This document shows, in pieces, positions 36,800-46,313 of a stretch of DNA of 64,000 nt. A model generated the notes under the pieces. The model worked only from the letters and a program-made list of their open reading frames with translations, was not told the DNA's origin and did no database searches. The stretch is taken from assembly GCA_003553485.1 (NCBI GenBank), contig PWEJ01000077.1, positions 30,824-94,823 of the forward strand, in the 5' to 3' direction. Positions within the stretch are counted from its first letter, which is position 1. The number at the start of each line of letters is the position of its first letter. The translations under genes and the position numbers were made by a program. This stretch comes from Halanaerobiaceae bacterium. GTDB taxonomy: Bacteria; Bacillota; Halanaerobiia; Halanaerobiales; Halarsenatibacteraceae.

Positions 36800-37346
36800 A
36801 TTGACTGCAATTTTAGAGGGGATTCTTTTTGTTGCCCCCCAACCCCTTTCTGTGGAAGATATCGCTAAGGGATTAGACTTCTCAACTAAAGAAGTAGCCC
36901 GGGGATTAAAGCTATTGCATGAGCAATATCAGGATTCCCGCCGGGGATTGAGATTAAAGGTCTTTAAAGACAAATATACTTTAACCAATAAAGCAGAGGT
37001 GGGACAGGCTATTGACCAGGTGCTGGCTGCCCCCAAAAAAGTCAGCCTGACAGAGGCCAGCCTGGAAACTCTGGCTATTATTGCCTATCACCAGCCGATA
37101 ACTCGCAGTGAAATAGAAGAGATTAGAGGAGTTAATGCTGCTCAAACTCTGCGCACTCTATCCCGGCATGAATTAATAACTGAACTGGGACGGCGAGAGC
37201 AACCAGGCAATCCTATTGAATATGGCACTACAGAAAATTTTCTCTATCATTTTGATATCTCTGATTTATCTCAGCTACCGAAGAGGGAAAAAATAAAGGA
37301 AAAGTTGCAGGATAAGAAGGAAGACTTCTCCTATGAAAAAAATTAG
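36792..37346 (+). CDS. scpB: segregation and condensation protein B
   Basis: A 184-residue paired winged-helix protein that dimerises and binds ScpA. ILEGILFVAPQPLSVEDIA at the N-terminus and ETLAIIAYHQPITRSEIEEI plus RGVNAAQTLRTL are diagnostic. Overlaps scpA at its start and rluB by 14 bases at its end. Confidence 0.95.
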   Translation: MPELTAILEGILFVAPQPLSVEDIAKGLDFSTKEVARGLKLLHEQYQDSRRGLRLKVFKDKYTLTNKAEVGQAIDQVLAAPKKVSLTEASLETLAIIAYHQPITRSEIEEIRGVNAAQTLRTLSRHELITELGRREQPGNPIEYGTTENFLYHFDISDLSQLPKREKIKEKLQDKKEDFSYEKN

Positions 37347-38073
37347 ATTACAAAAATATATGGCCCGGGCTGGCATAGCTTCGCGGCGACAGTCAGAAGA
37401 GATCATAGCTGCCGGCAGGGTGAAGGTAAATGGCAAAATTGTGCAGGAGATGGGAACCAAGATTGATCCTGCCATCGATCAAGTTGAAGTAGATGGTGAA
37501 GAGATAGAACGCGAAAAACTGCGTTACTTCAAATTGCATAAGCCGGTGGGAGTGATTTCTTCAGCCTCTGATCCCCAGGGCCGGAAAACGGTGGTGGATT
37601 ATGTTAATCATATCCCCCAACGGCTTTACCCCGTGGGCAGATTGGATTATAACTCCCGCGGTTTAATTTTGCTAACTAATGATGGCCGATTAACCAATAT
37701 CCTTACCCACCCTTCTTTTGAAATCACCAAAACCTATCAGGTTCTGATAGCTAAGATATTGGCTGCTGAAGACTTAAAAAAATTAGAGCAGGGAGTTAGA
37801 TTAAAAGACGGTTTAACTGCGCCAGCCAGAGTTAGCAGCGTGAGTTTTACTGAAGGCAATACTACTTTCATGTTTACCATCAGAGAGGGAAGAAAGCGTC
37901 AGATCCGCAGAATGGTGGCGACTTTAGGCTATGAGGTATTGGATTTAAAAAGAATTAAAATGGGACCCATAAGATTAAAGGATCTTAAGCCTGGAAAAGT
38001 CCAGGAGATCACCGGCGTTGAGCTGGAGAAATTGCTGTCTTTAAAGGATAGATATGGGTCGACCTCAAAATAA
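37333..38073 (+). CDS. rluB: rRNA pseudouridine synthase (RsuA/RluB family)
   Basis: A 246-residue protein. The S4 domain (RLQKYMARAGIASRRQSEE) is followed by a catalytic domain with the aspartate in VGRLDYNSRGLILLTNDG (about residue 102) and the REGRKRQIRRM C-terminal signature. It isomerises a uridine in 23S rRNA, probably in the peptidyl transferase region by homology to RluB. It starts within scpB, the usual Firmicutes scpAB-rluB order. Confidence 0.93.
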   Translation: MKKIRLQKYMARAGIASRRQSEEIIAAGRVKVNGKIVQEMGTKIDPAIDQVEVDGEEIEREKLRYFKLHKPVGVISSASDPQGRKTVVDYVNHIPQRLYPVGRLDYNSRGLILLTNDGRLTNILTHPSFEITKTYQVLIAKILAAEDLKKLEQGVRLKDGLTAPARVSSVSFTEGNTTFMFTIREGRKRQIRRMVATLGYEVLDLKRIKMGPIRLKDLKPGKVQEITGVELEKLLSLKDRYGSTSK

Positions 38074-38091
38074 TAGTTAAAGGGTGTTAAT

Positions 38092-41000
38092 ATGTTCTTA
38101 CAAAAAATTAAACTACATGGTTTTAAATCCTTTGCCCAACCAACAACTTTAGATTTCACCAGCCCTTTAACGGCAATTGTAGGTCCTAATGGCAGTGGTA
38201 AGAGTAATATTGTAGATGCAGTGCGCTGGGTGATGGGGGAACAGAGCCCCACTGCTTTGAGAGGTAGCAGAATGGCTGATGTAATTTTCTCCGGCAGTAA
38301 ACATAATAGCCCCATGAAAAAGGCCAGTGTTTCTCTGCAGCTGGATAACTCTCAGGGGCAGTTAGATTTAAAGGAAGAAGAAGTGACTATTACCAGAGAG
38401 GTTGTCCAGAGCGGTAACAGCAGTTACTATCTCAATGGAGAAAGTTGCCGCTTAAAGGATGTAGAAGAGGTGCTCTATGATACTGGTTTAAGTCGGGAAT
38501 CCTATTCCATTGTAGGGCAGAATAGGGTGGAAGCTATAATTAAAAGCAGGCCGGAAAAATTACGGGAACTCTTTGAAGAAGCTGCTGGTATTACCCGCTA
38601 CCGCAAGCGCAAAGAAGAGGCAGAGAAAAAACTGGCCAGAACTTCTCGGGATTTAGAGAGGGTAAATGATCTAATTGAGGAAATCAAAAGAAGGATTACC
38701 CCCCTTAAAGCTGAAGCGGAAAAGGCTAAAAAATACAAAAAGCTCTATGACCGCTTAAAGGAGTTAGAATGCTCTTATCTCTGCTCACGGCTTAAAAAAA
38801 TTGAAAAAGATGTACAGTCTTTGCTTGAAAAAGAAAGTAATATTGAGAAGAAAAAGAATAAAGCAGAGCAGAAACTAAGCGATAAGAGAGAGGAACGGAA
38901 CGAGCTTAAAACTGTCTACAATGATCATAAAAACCAACAGCAGGAAATAAAAGATAGAGGTTTTACTTTAAAAGCCAGACTGCAGGAAATAGATAATAAC
39001 CTGGAGATTTTACAGGAAAGGGAAAATAATATCAAAGAGGATAAGGCAAGAATATCTCAGGAAAAAGAAGAGATTGCCGAACAACAGAGTTCCCTTTATG
39101 CTGATTTACAAAACACTTATACTCAACTAGAGGAGACAAAGGCTGAATTAGGCAGCCAGAAACATATTCTAGCCGATGTTTTACAGGCTTTAGAGAATAA
39201 TGCTAAGGAGAAATTACTTCTCCAGGGGCAAAGAGGAGAATATAGCTTAGAAGAAATCAATAGTAAGACCACGGAGCTGCAAAATTCTCTCCTGACTATA
39301 AAAGAAAGAAAAGAGGCCTATCTACGCGATGTAGAGCGTATAAATAGGAACTTAGATGAACTCCAGGCCCAATCCCAAAAAATTAAGCAGCAAAAGGATA
39401 AACTCGAGCAGCAGCTCAAAGGAAAAACCAACAAATTAGAAAAAATTAATCAACAGCTCCTTGATTTAAAAAATGAGGAAGAAAAATTAAAAGAGAAGAA
39501 AGAGAAAGTAAGCCAGAAAATCGATAGATTACAGCAGGCCTATTCTCGCTATCGTTCTCGCTGGCAGGCTCACAAAAAAATGCAGCAGCAGGGCGAGGGC
39601 TATTATCAGGGGGTTAAAGCTGTACTCACTAATAAGAGTCTGCAGGGGATATTAGGTCCGGTGGCCGAGCTTTTAACTGTTCCCCAGAAATATGAAAGGG
39701 CAATATCTACTGCTTTAGGAAGCCGTCTGCAAAATATAGTGGTGAAGAGGGATAAGGAAGCACAGAGAGCCATTGCTTTTTTAAAGAAGGAAAAGGCTGG
39801 CCGGGCAACATTTTTACCCCTGGACATGATTGAAGGGCACTCACTTGATTTAGATAATCTAGCTCTTCCCAAGGGAGAAGATTTTATCGGTCTGGCCCTT
39901 GAATTAGTCACCTTTGATAAAGAGATAACACCTGTTGTTGAATACCTGCTTGGTCGGGTTCTGGTAACTGAGACCCTGGATTCAGCCACTGATATTGCCC
40001 GCCGCACCAATAAAAGGTATAAAATAGTTACAACCTCTGGTGAAATAATAAACCCCGGAGGAGCTATAACTGGTGGAAGTTCCAGAAATAAATCAGCTGC
40101 CCTCTTGGCTCGTTCCAGGAAGATTGAAGATTTAGCTAGAGCTGGCCAGAAAAGTCGCCAACAATTGCAGGATAAGAAATCTCAGCTGGCTGAACTAAAA
40201 AAAGAACAAGAAAAATTACAGCAAACCAGGCAGAAAGTATCCGGTAAAAAGCAAGATCTTCTACAGGAGATTAATTCCTGGCAGGCTAAAATTGAAAGCC
40301 AACAGGTTAAAATTAAGGAAATTGGCGACAGAGAAAAAAGTTTACAAGAAGAAAAAGATGATATTAAAATTAAAATAGATAGACTTATCCAGCGGCAGGA
40401 TGCTCAGCAGGAGCGCTTGAGTTATTTTCAGCAATTATTGAGAGAAGAAAAGGAAAAATCGGCTAAAATTGATAAAAAGATTGCGCATAATATAAGAAAA
40501 AATAAATCTTTAGCTTCCTTTAGGCAGGAGGAAGAGCTTAAAGTAGCCAGATTTGAAGAAAAGAAGAACTCTCTCTTGCGAGAGATAAATAAACTGGAGC
40601 AAAGGCAATCAGAACTGGAGCAGAAGGTCGATAAACTGGAAGAGGAAGAAGAGGAAATTAAAAGAAGGAATAATAAACTTAAAAAAAGAAGGCTGGAACT
40701 CAAGGATAAAGAGGAAATTACCACCAAAGAGCTTAAAACGAACAAAGAAGAGCAGGAAGTTATAGCTAGCAGGGTAGATAATTTAGCAGCAGAGCTTGAT
40801 GCTCTCATCACTGAACTTGAAGAGCTAGAGGAGCAGAAGAATGAGCTCCAGCAGCAAAGGCATTCTTGCCAGTTAAAGAAGGGCAAGTTAGAGGCTAAAA
40901 AGGAGAGAATCACCGGTCGCCTGGAAGACAGATATGATCTATCCTATGAAGAGGCTCTAGCCCAATATGAGCCCTCTCTTTCAGAAGAGGATCCCGGTGA

Positions 41001-41655
41001 AGAGATAAGCCAGTTGGAGAAGAAGATCAGAGCTTTAGGAGAGGTAAACTTAGGAGCTATTAAACAGCATAAAAATTTAAAGGAGAGATACGAGTTTTTA
41101 TCCCAGGAAAAAGAAGATTTATTGCAGGCCCGAGAATCAATCCAGGGAGTAATAGCTGAGATTGAAGATAAAATGGGAGAGCTTTTCTATGAAACCTTTA
41201 ACCTGGTAAAGGAACATTTTAAGGAAATTTTTCAGCAGCTTTTTGATGGAGGAGAAGCAAAATTGTCTTTAACTGACAGGGACGATCTCCTCAGCTCAGG
41301 GGTGGAGATTATAGCCCGTCCTCCAGGTAAAAAATTGAGCAAATTGACTTTGCTTTCTGGAGGAGAGAAGGCTCTTACCGCAATTGCTTTGATTTTTGCT
41401 TTTTTAAAGGTAAAACCCAGTCCTTTTTATCTCCTGGATGAAATTGATTCTCCTCTGGATGAAGCTAACCTGCATAAGTTTGCTAATTTTATTAGAAAAT
41501 ATCTTGATCACAGTCAATTTATACTCATAACCCATCGCAAGCAGATGATGGCGGTGGCTGACACTATCTATGGAGTGACGATGGCTGAAAGTGGTGTATC
41601 CCGCCTGGTATCACTGCAATTAGAGGAAGAGGAAGAAGAGATGGTAGTCTCTTAG
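38092..41655 (+). CDS. smc: chromosome segregation ATPase SMC
   Basis: A 1187-residue condensin ATPase. Walker A GPNGSGKSNI at residues 31-40, a first coiled coil to about 500, the hinge at about 505-680 (LQGILGPVAELLTV to NPGGAITGGSS), a second coiled coil, and the head with signature TLLSGGEKALTAIALIFA and Walker B LLDEIDSPLDEANL. Length is normal. It begins 18 bases after rluB. It works with ScpA and ScpB, encoded just upstream, to compact and separate chromosomes. Confidence 0.97.
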   Translation: MFLQKIKLHGFKSFAQPTTLDFTSPLTAIVGPNGSGKSNIVDAVRWVMGEQSPTALRGSRMADVIFSGSKHNSPMKKASVSLQLDNSQGQLDLKEEEVTITREVVQSGNSSYYLNGESCRLKDVEEVLYDTGLSRESYSIVGQNRVEAIIKSRPEKLRELFEEAAGITRYRKRKEEAEKKLARTSRDLERVNDLIEEIKRRITPLKAEAEKAKKYKKLYDRLKELECSYLCSRLKKIEKDVQSLLEKESNIEKKKNKAEQKLSDKREERNELKTVYNDHKNQQQEIKDRGFTLKARLQEIDNNLEILQERENNIKEDKARISQEKEEIAEQQSSLYADLQNTYTQLEETKAELGSQKHILADVLQALENNAKEKLLLQGQRGEYSLEEINSKTTELQNSLLTIKERKEAYLRDVERINRNLDELQAQSQKIKQQKDKLEQQLKGKTNKLEKINQQLLDLKNEEEKLKEKKEKVSQKIDRLQQAYSRYRSRWQAHKKMQQQGEGYYQGVKAVLTNKSLQGILGPVAELLTVPQKYERAISTALGSRLQNIVVKRDKEAQRAIAFLKKEKAGRATFLPLDMIEGHSLDLDNLALPKGEDFIGLALELVTFDKEITPVVEYLLGRVLVTETLDSATDIARRTNKRYKIVTTSGEIINPGGAITGGSSRNKSAALLARSRKIEDLARAGQKSRQQLQDKKSQLAELKKEQEKLQQTRQKVSGKKQDLLQEINSWQAKIESQQVKIKEIGDREKSLQEEKDDIKIKIDRLIQRQDAQQERLSYFQQLLREEKEKSAKIDKKIAHNIRKNKSLASFRQEEELKVARFEEKKNSLLREINKLEQRQSELEQKVDKLEEEEEEIKRRNNKLKKRRLELKDKEEITTKELKTNKEEQEVIASRVDNLAAELDALITELEELEEQKNELQQQRHSCQLKKGKLEAKKERITGRLEDRYDLSYEEALAQYEPSLSEEDPGEEISQLEKKIRALGEVNLGAIKQHKNLKERYEFLSQEKEDLLQARESIQGVIAEIEDKMGELFYETFNLVKEHFKEIFQQLFDGGEAKLSLTDRDDLLSSGVEIIARPPGKKLSKLTLLSGGEKALTAIALIFAFLKVKPSPFYLLDEIDSPLDEANLHKFANFIRKYLDHSQFILITHRKQMMAVADTIYGVTMAESGVSRLVSLQLEEEEEEMVVS

Positions 41656-41702
41656 TAAAAGTATAGCCTGGTAAGGCAATCTAATTTAAGGAGGAAAGAT
41701 TT

Positions 41703-42875
41703 TTGCAGGAAAATAATATTCAGGGTATCAGTAAATTAGTAGTAGAAAAATTGGTGAACCGGAGTAATAAATTGAGTCAGGGGCGGCCTGTAGGTGCTAT
41801 TGGTTATGTTGATGAAGAGGGAATAATATCCAGTTACAATAAATTAACTGATGGGGGAGTTTCTGGACTGCCCTTTCGGAAATTGCTAAAGAATATCTCA
41901 GCTCATGATAAGGCTTCTTTATTGGAGATGATCAATTCTTTACCAGATAATGCCGTCTATCTTGCTACTGATCCCGGACAGACCGGCATTGTGGTAAATA
42001 CCAGGGCCATAAATGTCTTTAATCTGCCAGTGGTTAAAATAGGAGTTAAACATCAGCAGGTTGCTGGTATAGGAATTCTCTATCCCGAAAAGCAGCACTT
42101 TGAGCTGGCCACCCGTTCAGAAGAAGCTCAGTTAAACTCTCTGGCTGCCAGGACCATGGACGAAGAGAAAGAGGCCTTGAAAAAGATAGCTCGACTGCGC
42201 CTCAAATTTCTCGATATTTCCAGCAAGTTGACCATGGTGGAAAAGAAGGAGGAAAATAATACACCCCTCAAGAAAACTTGTACTTCAAATAACGGAGATG
42301 ATGCATGGCAGATACCTCGCCATGAGGTCAGTTCCCTAGAGGAAAGTTTTGCCCAAAATCTGGTGGAAAAATCCCTGGCAGTGGAGCCAGGAAGAGAGGT
42401 GGCTGCCTTCGGTGAGATAGATGATAATGGTCATATAACCTGCTGTAGCGAGATAATAGTAGGGGGAATGGGTTATATTCCTTCCCGGTTGATGGCTTCC
42501 AGTTATAAAGAGATAAATAAACGCTCTTTGCGTGAGGCCTATACCGAGATTATCCCATTAAATACGGTTATCGTCCATACTCATCCTGGAGGTTCTGGGG
42601 TGATGCATATGAGCGATGCCATGGCCGGTCCGGGCATGTGGGGTCGTCCCATTGTTGCCGTGGGCCATGATGAAAAGGGTAATATTAAAGGGGCGATGAG
42701 TATTGAGCCTCAGGATAAGCTCTTTGAACTGGCTGAGGAAAAAGAAGAATTGGAGCAAAGATTTTTTGAAGTTGATAATCCCGAAGAAGAGGTAAAGCTG
42801 CGCAAAAGGCGCTATAAAATTGCCCAGGAATTTACGGATATCTGTGAGCAATTAGAGATAAAGGAGGTCGCTTAA
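41703..42875 (+). CDS. tandem MPN/JAMM-like protein of unknown function
   Basis: A 390-residue protein I do not recognise as a named gene. Residues 28-100 and 231-305 look like two copies of one fold: VGAIGYVDEEG/VAAFGEIDDNG, then GGVSGLPF/GGMGYIPS. The second copy carries H292-T-H294-P and D305, the JAMM zinc ligands, with histidine instead of serine at 302. In the first copy the matching stretch reads ATDPGQTG, so the ligands are lost. A linker with charged helices (about 150-215) joins them. No signal peptide. It sits between smc and ftsY, starting at TTG after AAGGAGG. A metallopeptidase or isopeptidase is possible. Confidence 0.7.
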   Translation: MQENNIQGISKLVVEKLVNRSNKLSQGRPVGAIGYVDEEGIISSYNKLTDGGVSGLPFRKLLKNISAHDKASLLEMINSLPDNAVYLATDPGQTGIVVNTRAINVFNLPVVKIGVKHQQVAGIGILYPEKQHFELATRSEEAQLNSLAARTMDEEKEALKKIARLRLKFLDISSKLTMVEKKEENNTPLKKTCTSNNGDDAWQIPRHEVSSLEESFAQNLVEKSLAVEPGREVAAFGEIDDNGHITCCSEIIVGGMGYIPSRLMASSYKEINKRSLREAYTEIIPLNTVIVHTHPGGSGVMHMSDAMAGPGMWGRPIVAVGHDEKGNIKGAMSIEPQDKLFELAEEKEELEQRFFEVDNPEEEVKLRKRRYKIAQEFTDICEQLEIKEVA

Positions 42876-42880
42876 AGGCA

Positions 42881-43897
42881 ATGTTTGATTTTTTTAAAAA
42901 AGATGAAGCAGAAAATAAAAAGGAAAAACCAGAGGAAGAATTAGAGGAAGCTGATAAAATCCTCCAGGACGAAGAGGAGGTAGAGAAAGGTTTTTTCCAG
43001 CGTTTGAAAGAAGGACTGGCTAAATCCCGGCAGGGTTTTATTGATAAAGTGAGCTCAGTCTTTAATCGCAGTAATATTGACGATGATTTTTATGAAGAAT
43101 TAGAGGAGACCTTAATCCAGGCTGATGTAGGGGTCAAAGCTACCATGGATTTAATTGCTGACTTAGAACAGATTGTAGAAGAAGAGGAGATAACTGAGCC
43201 TCAGGACCTCTATGAGATTTTCCAGGAAAAAATTCGCAATATATTAGGGGAAAATGACCAGATTTTAAAACCCTGGCAGGGGCTTAAAGTTCTCATGGTT
43301 GTAGGTGTAAATGGAGCCGGTAAAACTACTACTATTGCCAAACTTACCCATCGTTATCAAAAAGAGGGCCAGAAGGTTTTGTTAGCTGCCGGTGATACCT
43401 TTAGAGCTGGTGCCATTGACCAATTGCAGGAGTGGGGGAGAAGGCTTAATACCGATGTTATCTCCCAGACTGAAGGGGCAGATGCAGCAGCCGTTGCCTA
43501 TGATGCTATCCAGGCTGCTAAATCTAGGGAGGCTGACCTTTTAATCGTCGATACTGCAGGCCGCCTCCACACCCAAAAGAATCTGATGAAAGAGCTAAAG
43601 AAAGTGAGGCGCATTATCGGTCAGGAAGCTGGAGAAGAAGCAGTAGAAGTGATGCTGGTAGTTGACGCCACCACCGGTCAAAATGCTTTAAACCAGGCTA
43701 AACTTTTCCATGAAGCTGTTTCTGTTGATGGTATTACCCTGACTAAATTAGATGGGACGGCCCGAGGCGGAATCGTTCTGGCCATCAAAAAGGAGCTTGA
43801 TTTGCCTATACGCCTGATTGGCGTGGGGGAAAGAGCTGCTGATCTGCAGGACTTCAATCCCGACAAATTTGTGGAAGCTTTATTTACCAATAACTAA
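42881..43897 (+). CDS. ftsY: signal recognition particle receptor FtsY
   Basis: A 338-residue SRP GTPase. An acidic N-terminal A-domain (about residues 8-40), the N-domain, then G1 GVNGAGKTTT at 142-151, the insertion-box lead AAGDTFRAGAIDQL, DTAGRLHTQ and TKLDGTARGG. It receives ribosome-SRP complexes at the membrane with Ffh (encoded downstream). It follows the JAMM-like gene by five bases. Confidence 0.97.
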   Translation: MFDFFKKDEAENKKEKPEEELEEADKILQDEEEVEKGFFQRLKEGLAKSRQGFIDKVSSVFNRSNIDDDFYEELEETLIQADVGVKATMDLIADLEQIVEEEEITEPQDLYEIFQEKIRNILGENDQILKPWQGLKVLMVVGVNGAGKTTTIAKLTHRYQKEGQKVLLAAGDTFRAGAIDQLQEWGRRLNTDVISQTEGADAAAVAYDAIQAAKSREADLLIVDTAGRLHTQKNLMKELKKVRRIIGQEAGEEAVEVMLVVDATTGQNALNQAKLFHEAVSVDGITLTKLDGTARGGIVLAIKKELDLPIRLIGVGERAADLQDFNPDKFVEALFTNN

Positions 43898-43914
43898 AAA
43901 TCCAGCCCTGGACC

Positions 43915-43943
43915 TTGACAGCTGCCTATATTTCAGTTATAAT
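43915..43943 (+). promoter_or_regulatory. consensus sigma-A promoter ahead of ylxM-ffh
   Basis: TTGACA, 17 bases, TATAAT: all twelve positions match the consensus. It lies in the 90-base gap after ftsY and would drive ylxM, ffh and probably the ribosomal genes that follow. Confidence 0.85.
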
Positions 43944-43987
43944 ATCCCCTGTAAAGTTAAAACACTTAACACTACAGGGTGATTTTT

Positions 43988-44332
43988 TTGTTAGAAAAGA
44001 CCATCACCATCAGTAAACTGTTTGATTTTTATGGTTCCCTTTTAACTGCCCGGCAGCAGGAGATAATGAAATATTACTTTTATCATGACCTCTCCCTGCG
44101 TGAAGTAGCTGATAATCTAGAGATTAGCCGCCAGGGGGTCTATGATCATCTGCAGCGAGCTGAAAAGCAATTACAGGAATATGAGGATAAACTGGGTTTG
44201 TTAGGCAGTTATCGAACCATCCAGAGACAGACTGATTTTTTAAAACGGCGTTTGCAGGATAACAGACCCATTAACAAAGGAGAACGCCAGGAATTACTGC
44301 AGGCAGTGGAAAAGATTGCTGACTGCCTATAG
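43988..44332 (+). CDS. ylxM: YlxM-family SRP-associated helix-turn-helix protein
   Basis: About 114 residues. LLTARQQEIMKYYFYHDLSL and EIAD-like VADNLEISRQGVYDHLQRAE are typical of YlxM, a sigma-70 region 4-like helix-turn-helix protein that is reported to modulate SRP GTPase activity. Start at TTG 43988 behind AGGGTG; a GTG at 43979 lies inside that site. It is directly ahead of ffh, as in most Firmicutes. Confidence 0.92.
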   Translation: MLEKTITISKLFDFYGSLLTARQQEIMKYYFYHDLSLREVADNLEISRQGVYDHLQRAEKQLQEYEDKLGLLGSYRTIQRQTDFLKRRLQDNRPINKGERQELLQAVEKIADCL

Positions 44333-44343
44333 GGGGTTAAATT

Positions 44344-45687
44344 ATGGTTTTTGAAGGATTGGCAGAAAAGTTACAGGAAACCTTTAAAAAATTAAAGGGT
44401 AAAGGCAAACTTTCTGAGGATGATGTTAAGTCAGCCTTAAGAGAAGTCAAAATGTCCCTCCTGGAAGCCGATGTTAACTACAAAGTGGTTAAGAAATTTA
44501 TCAGTCAAATAGAAGAGCGGGCTATCGGTAAAGAAGTGATGGATAGTCTGACCCCGGCTCAGCAGGTTATTAAGATTGTAAATGAAGAACTGACTGCTCT
44601 GATGGGCGGGGAGCATGAAGGATTAGAATTGGCCTCTGAACCACCGACTATTATTATGTTAGTGGGACTGCAGGGTTCTGGTAAGACAACTTCAGCCGGT
44701 AAATTAGCTCGCCATTTTAAGCAGCAGGGAAAAAATCCCCTCCTGGTAGCAGCTGATGTTTACCGTCCGGCAGCGATTCAACAGCTGGAGGTTTTAGGGG
44801 ATAGATTGGAGCTTGATGTTTTCCAAATGGGTAGTGATAATGACCCGGTGGATATTGCTAAAGGAGCAGTCTCTTCGGCTGAAAAAAATGGCAATGATAT
44901 AATAATCATTGATACTGCAGGTAGACTCCATATAGATGAAGAATTGATGGCAGAGTTAAGCCGCATTCAGGAGGCTATTACACCGGAAGAAATACTCCTG
45001 GTAGTAGACGCTATGACAGGACAGGATGCTGTTAATGTAGCCCAGAATTTTTCTGACCAGCTGGATATAGATGGCATGTTGATGACAAAACTCGATGGTG
45101 ATGCCAGAGGTGGAGCAGCTCTCTCCATTAAAGAAGTTACCGGTAAGCCCATCAAGTACGTTGGGGTAGGAGAAAAGCTTGATGCTTTAGAGCCCTTCCA
45201 TCCCGACCGGATGGCTTCCAGAATTTTAGGTATGGGCGATGTTTTAAGTTTAATAGAGAAGGCCGAGCAGAGCATAGATGCTGAAAAGGCCAAAAAGTTA
45301 GAGGAGAAGCTCCGCAAGGATCAATTCACTTTAGAGGATTTTCTGGACCAGATGGATCAGGTCCGCAACATGGGTCCCCTTGATGAAATAATGGGTATGA
45401 TTCCCGGACTGGGCGGGGCCAAGCAACTGAAAAATTTACAGATGGATGATAAGCAGCTGGATTATATTGAAGCCATTATTAAATCCATGACTAAAGAGGA
45501 GAGGCGCAATCCCGATGTGATCAATGGCAGTCGCCGTCGTCGGATTGCCAGAGGGAGTGGCACCAGTGTCCAGGAAGTAAATCGTCTGTTAAAACAATTT
45601 AAGCAGACCCGTAAACTGATGAAGAAAATGAATTCCCAGAAGGGTAAGATATCTAAAGGGGGATTAAATCTTCCCTTCATGAATTAA
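44344..45687 (+). CDS. ffh: signal recognition particle protein Ffh
   Basis: A 447-residue protein. The N-domain is followed by the GTPase: GLQGSGKTTSAGKL at 108-121, VAADVYRPAAI, DTAGRLHIDEEL and TKLDGDARGG. The methionine-rich M domain begins near 330 (FLDQMDQVRNMGPL, MGMIPGLGG) and ends with the RNA-binding SRRRRIARGSG. It binds signal peptides and 4.5S/6S-type RNA. Confidence 0.97.
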   Translation: MVFEGLAEKLQETFKKLKGKGKLSEDDVKSALREVKMSLLEADVNYKVVKKFISQIEERAIGKEVMDSLTPAQQVIKIVNEELTALMGGEHEGLELASEPPTIIMLVGLQGSGKTTSAGKLARHFKQQGKNPLLVAADVYRPAAIQQLEVLGDRLELDVFQMGSDNDPVDIAKGAVSSAEKNGNDIIIIDTAGRLHIDEELMAELSRIQEAITPEEILLVVDAMTGQDAVNVAQNFSDQLDIDGMLMTKLDGDARGGAALSIKEVTGKPIKYVGVGEKLDALEPFHPDRMASRILGMGDVLSLIEKAEQSIDAEKAKKLEEKLRKDQFTLEDFLDQMDQVRNMGPLDEIMGMIPGLGGAKQLKNLQMDDKQLDYIEAIIKSMTKEERRNPDVINGSRRRRIARGSGTSVQEVNRLLKQFKQTRKLMKKMNSQKGKISKGGLNLPFMN

Positions 45688-45784
45688 GTTAACAAATATA
45701 TCAGGTCTATTGTAAAAACAAATAAAGTTTTGTTTCAAATAATTGATAATATATGAGTAATGATCACATAAAGGAGGTGTTAGC

Positions 45785-46051
45785 ATGGCTCTTAAAATTA
45801 GACTTAAGCGTATTGGTAAGAAGCGGGATGCTGCCTTTAGATTAATAGTATCAGACTCTAAAAATGCCCCCACAGGAAGGTTTGTGGAAGAGATTGGTTT
45901 TTATGACCCCACCAAGCAACCTTCTGAGGTAAGGATAAATGAAGAGAAGGCCTTAGAATGGTTAAAAAATGGTGCCCGCCCTTCTAATACTGTGCGCAGT
46001 CTCTTTAAAGATACCGGAGTCTGGGCTCAGCATAAAGGGAATACCAATTAA
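45785..46051 (+). CDS. rpsP: 30S ribosomal protein S16
   Basis: An 88-residue S16 with the conserved N-terminus KIRLKRIGKKRDAAFRLIV and the GRFVEEIGFYDPT segment. AAAGGAGGTG precedes the ATG. It opens the rpsP-khpA-rimM-trmD-rplS ribosome assembly string. Confidence 0.97.
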   Translation: MALKIRLKRIGKKRDAAFRLIVSDSKNAPTGRFVEEIGFYDPTKQPSEVRINEEKALEWLKNGARPSNTVRSLFKDTGVWAQHKGNTN

Positions 46052-46064
46052 AGGAGGTTGACCT

Positions 46065-46292
46065 ATGAAGGAAATCGTGGAAGTTATTGCCCGCTCAATT
46101 GTCGATAATCCTGATCAGGTGAAGGTTAGTGAAGAAAGAGGGAAAAAAAGCGTCAGGATCAAACTTTCTGTGGCTGATGAAGATATGGGTAAAGTGATTG
46201 GTCGTCAGGGTCGGATTGCCCGAGCAATTAGAACAGTGGTCAAGGCAGCAGCGACCAAAGCCAATAAGAAAGCAATTCTGGATATAGAATAG
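46065..46292 (+). CDS. khpA: KH-domain RNA-binding protein (YlqC/KhpA)
   Basis: A 75-residue single KH domain: the GRQG loop (VIGRQGRIARAIRTVVKA) lies near residue 45. Members pair with KhpB and bind many RNAs, which affects cell division and ribosome-related transcripts. Fixed position between rpsP and rimM in Firmicutes. AAGGAGG lies ahead of the ATG. Confidence 0.94.
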   Translation: MKEIVEVIARSIVDNPDQVKVSEERGKKSVRIKLSVADEDMGKVIGRQGRIARAIRTVVKAAATKANKKAILDIE

Positions 46293-46313
46293 CAGAAGGT
46301 TTGGTGATGATAG

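Noticed and set aside
40428..40913. 161-residue minus-strand open frame rich in Ser/Leu
   Set aside because: It is the shadow of the smc coiled coil; low-complexity composition and no start site.
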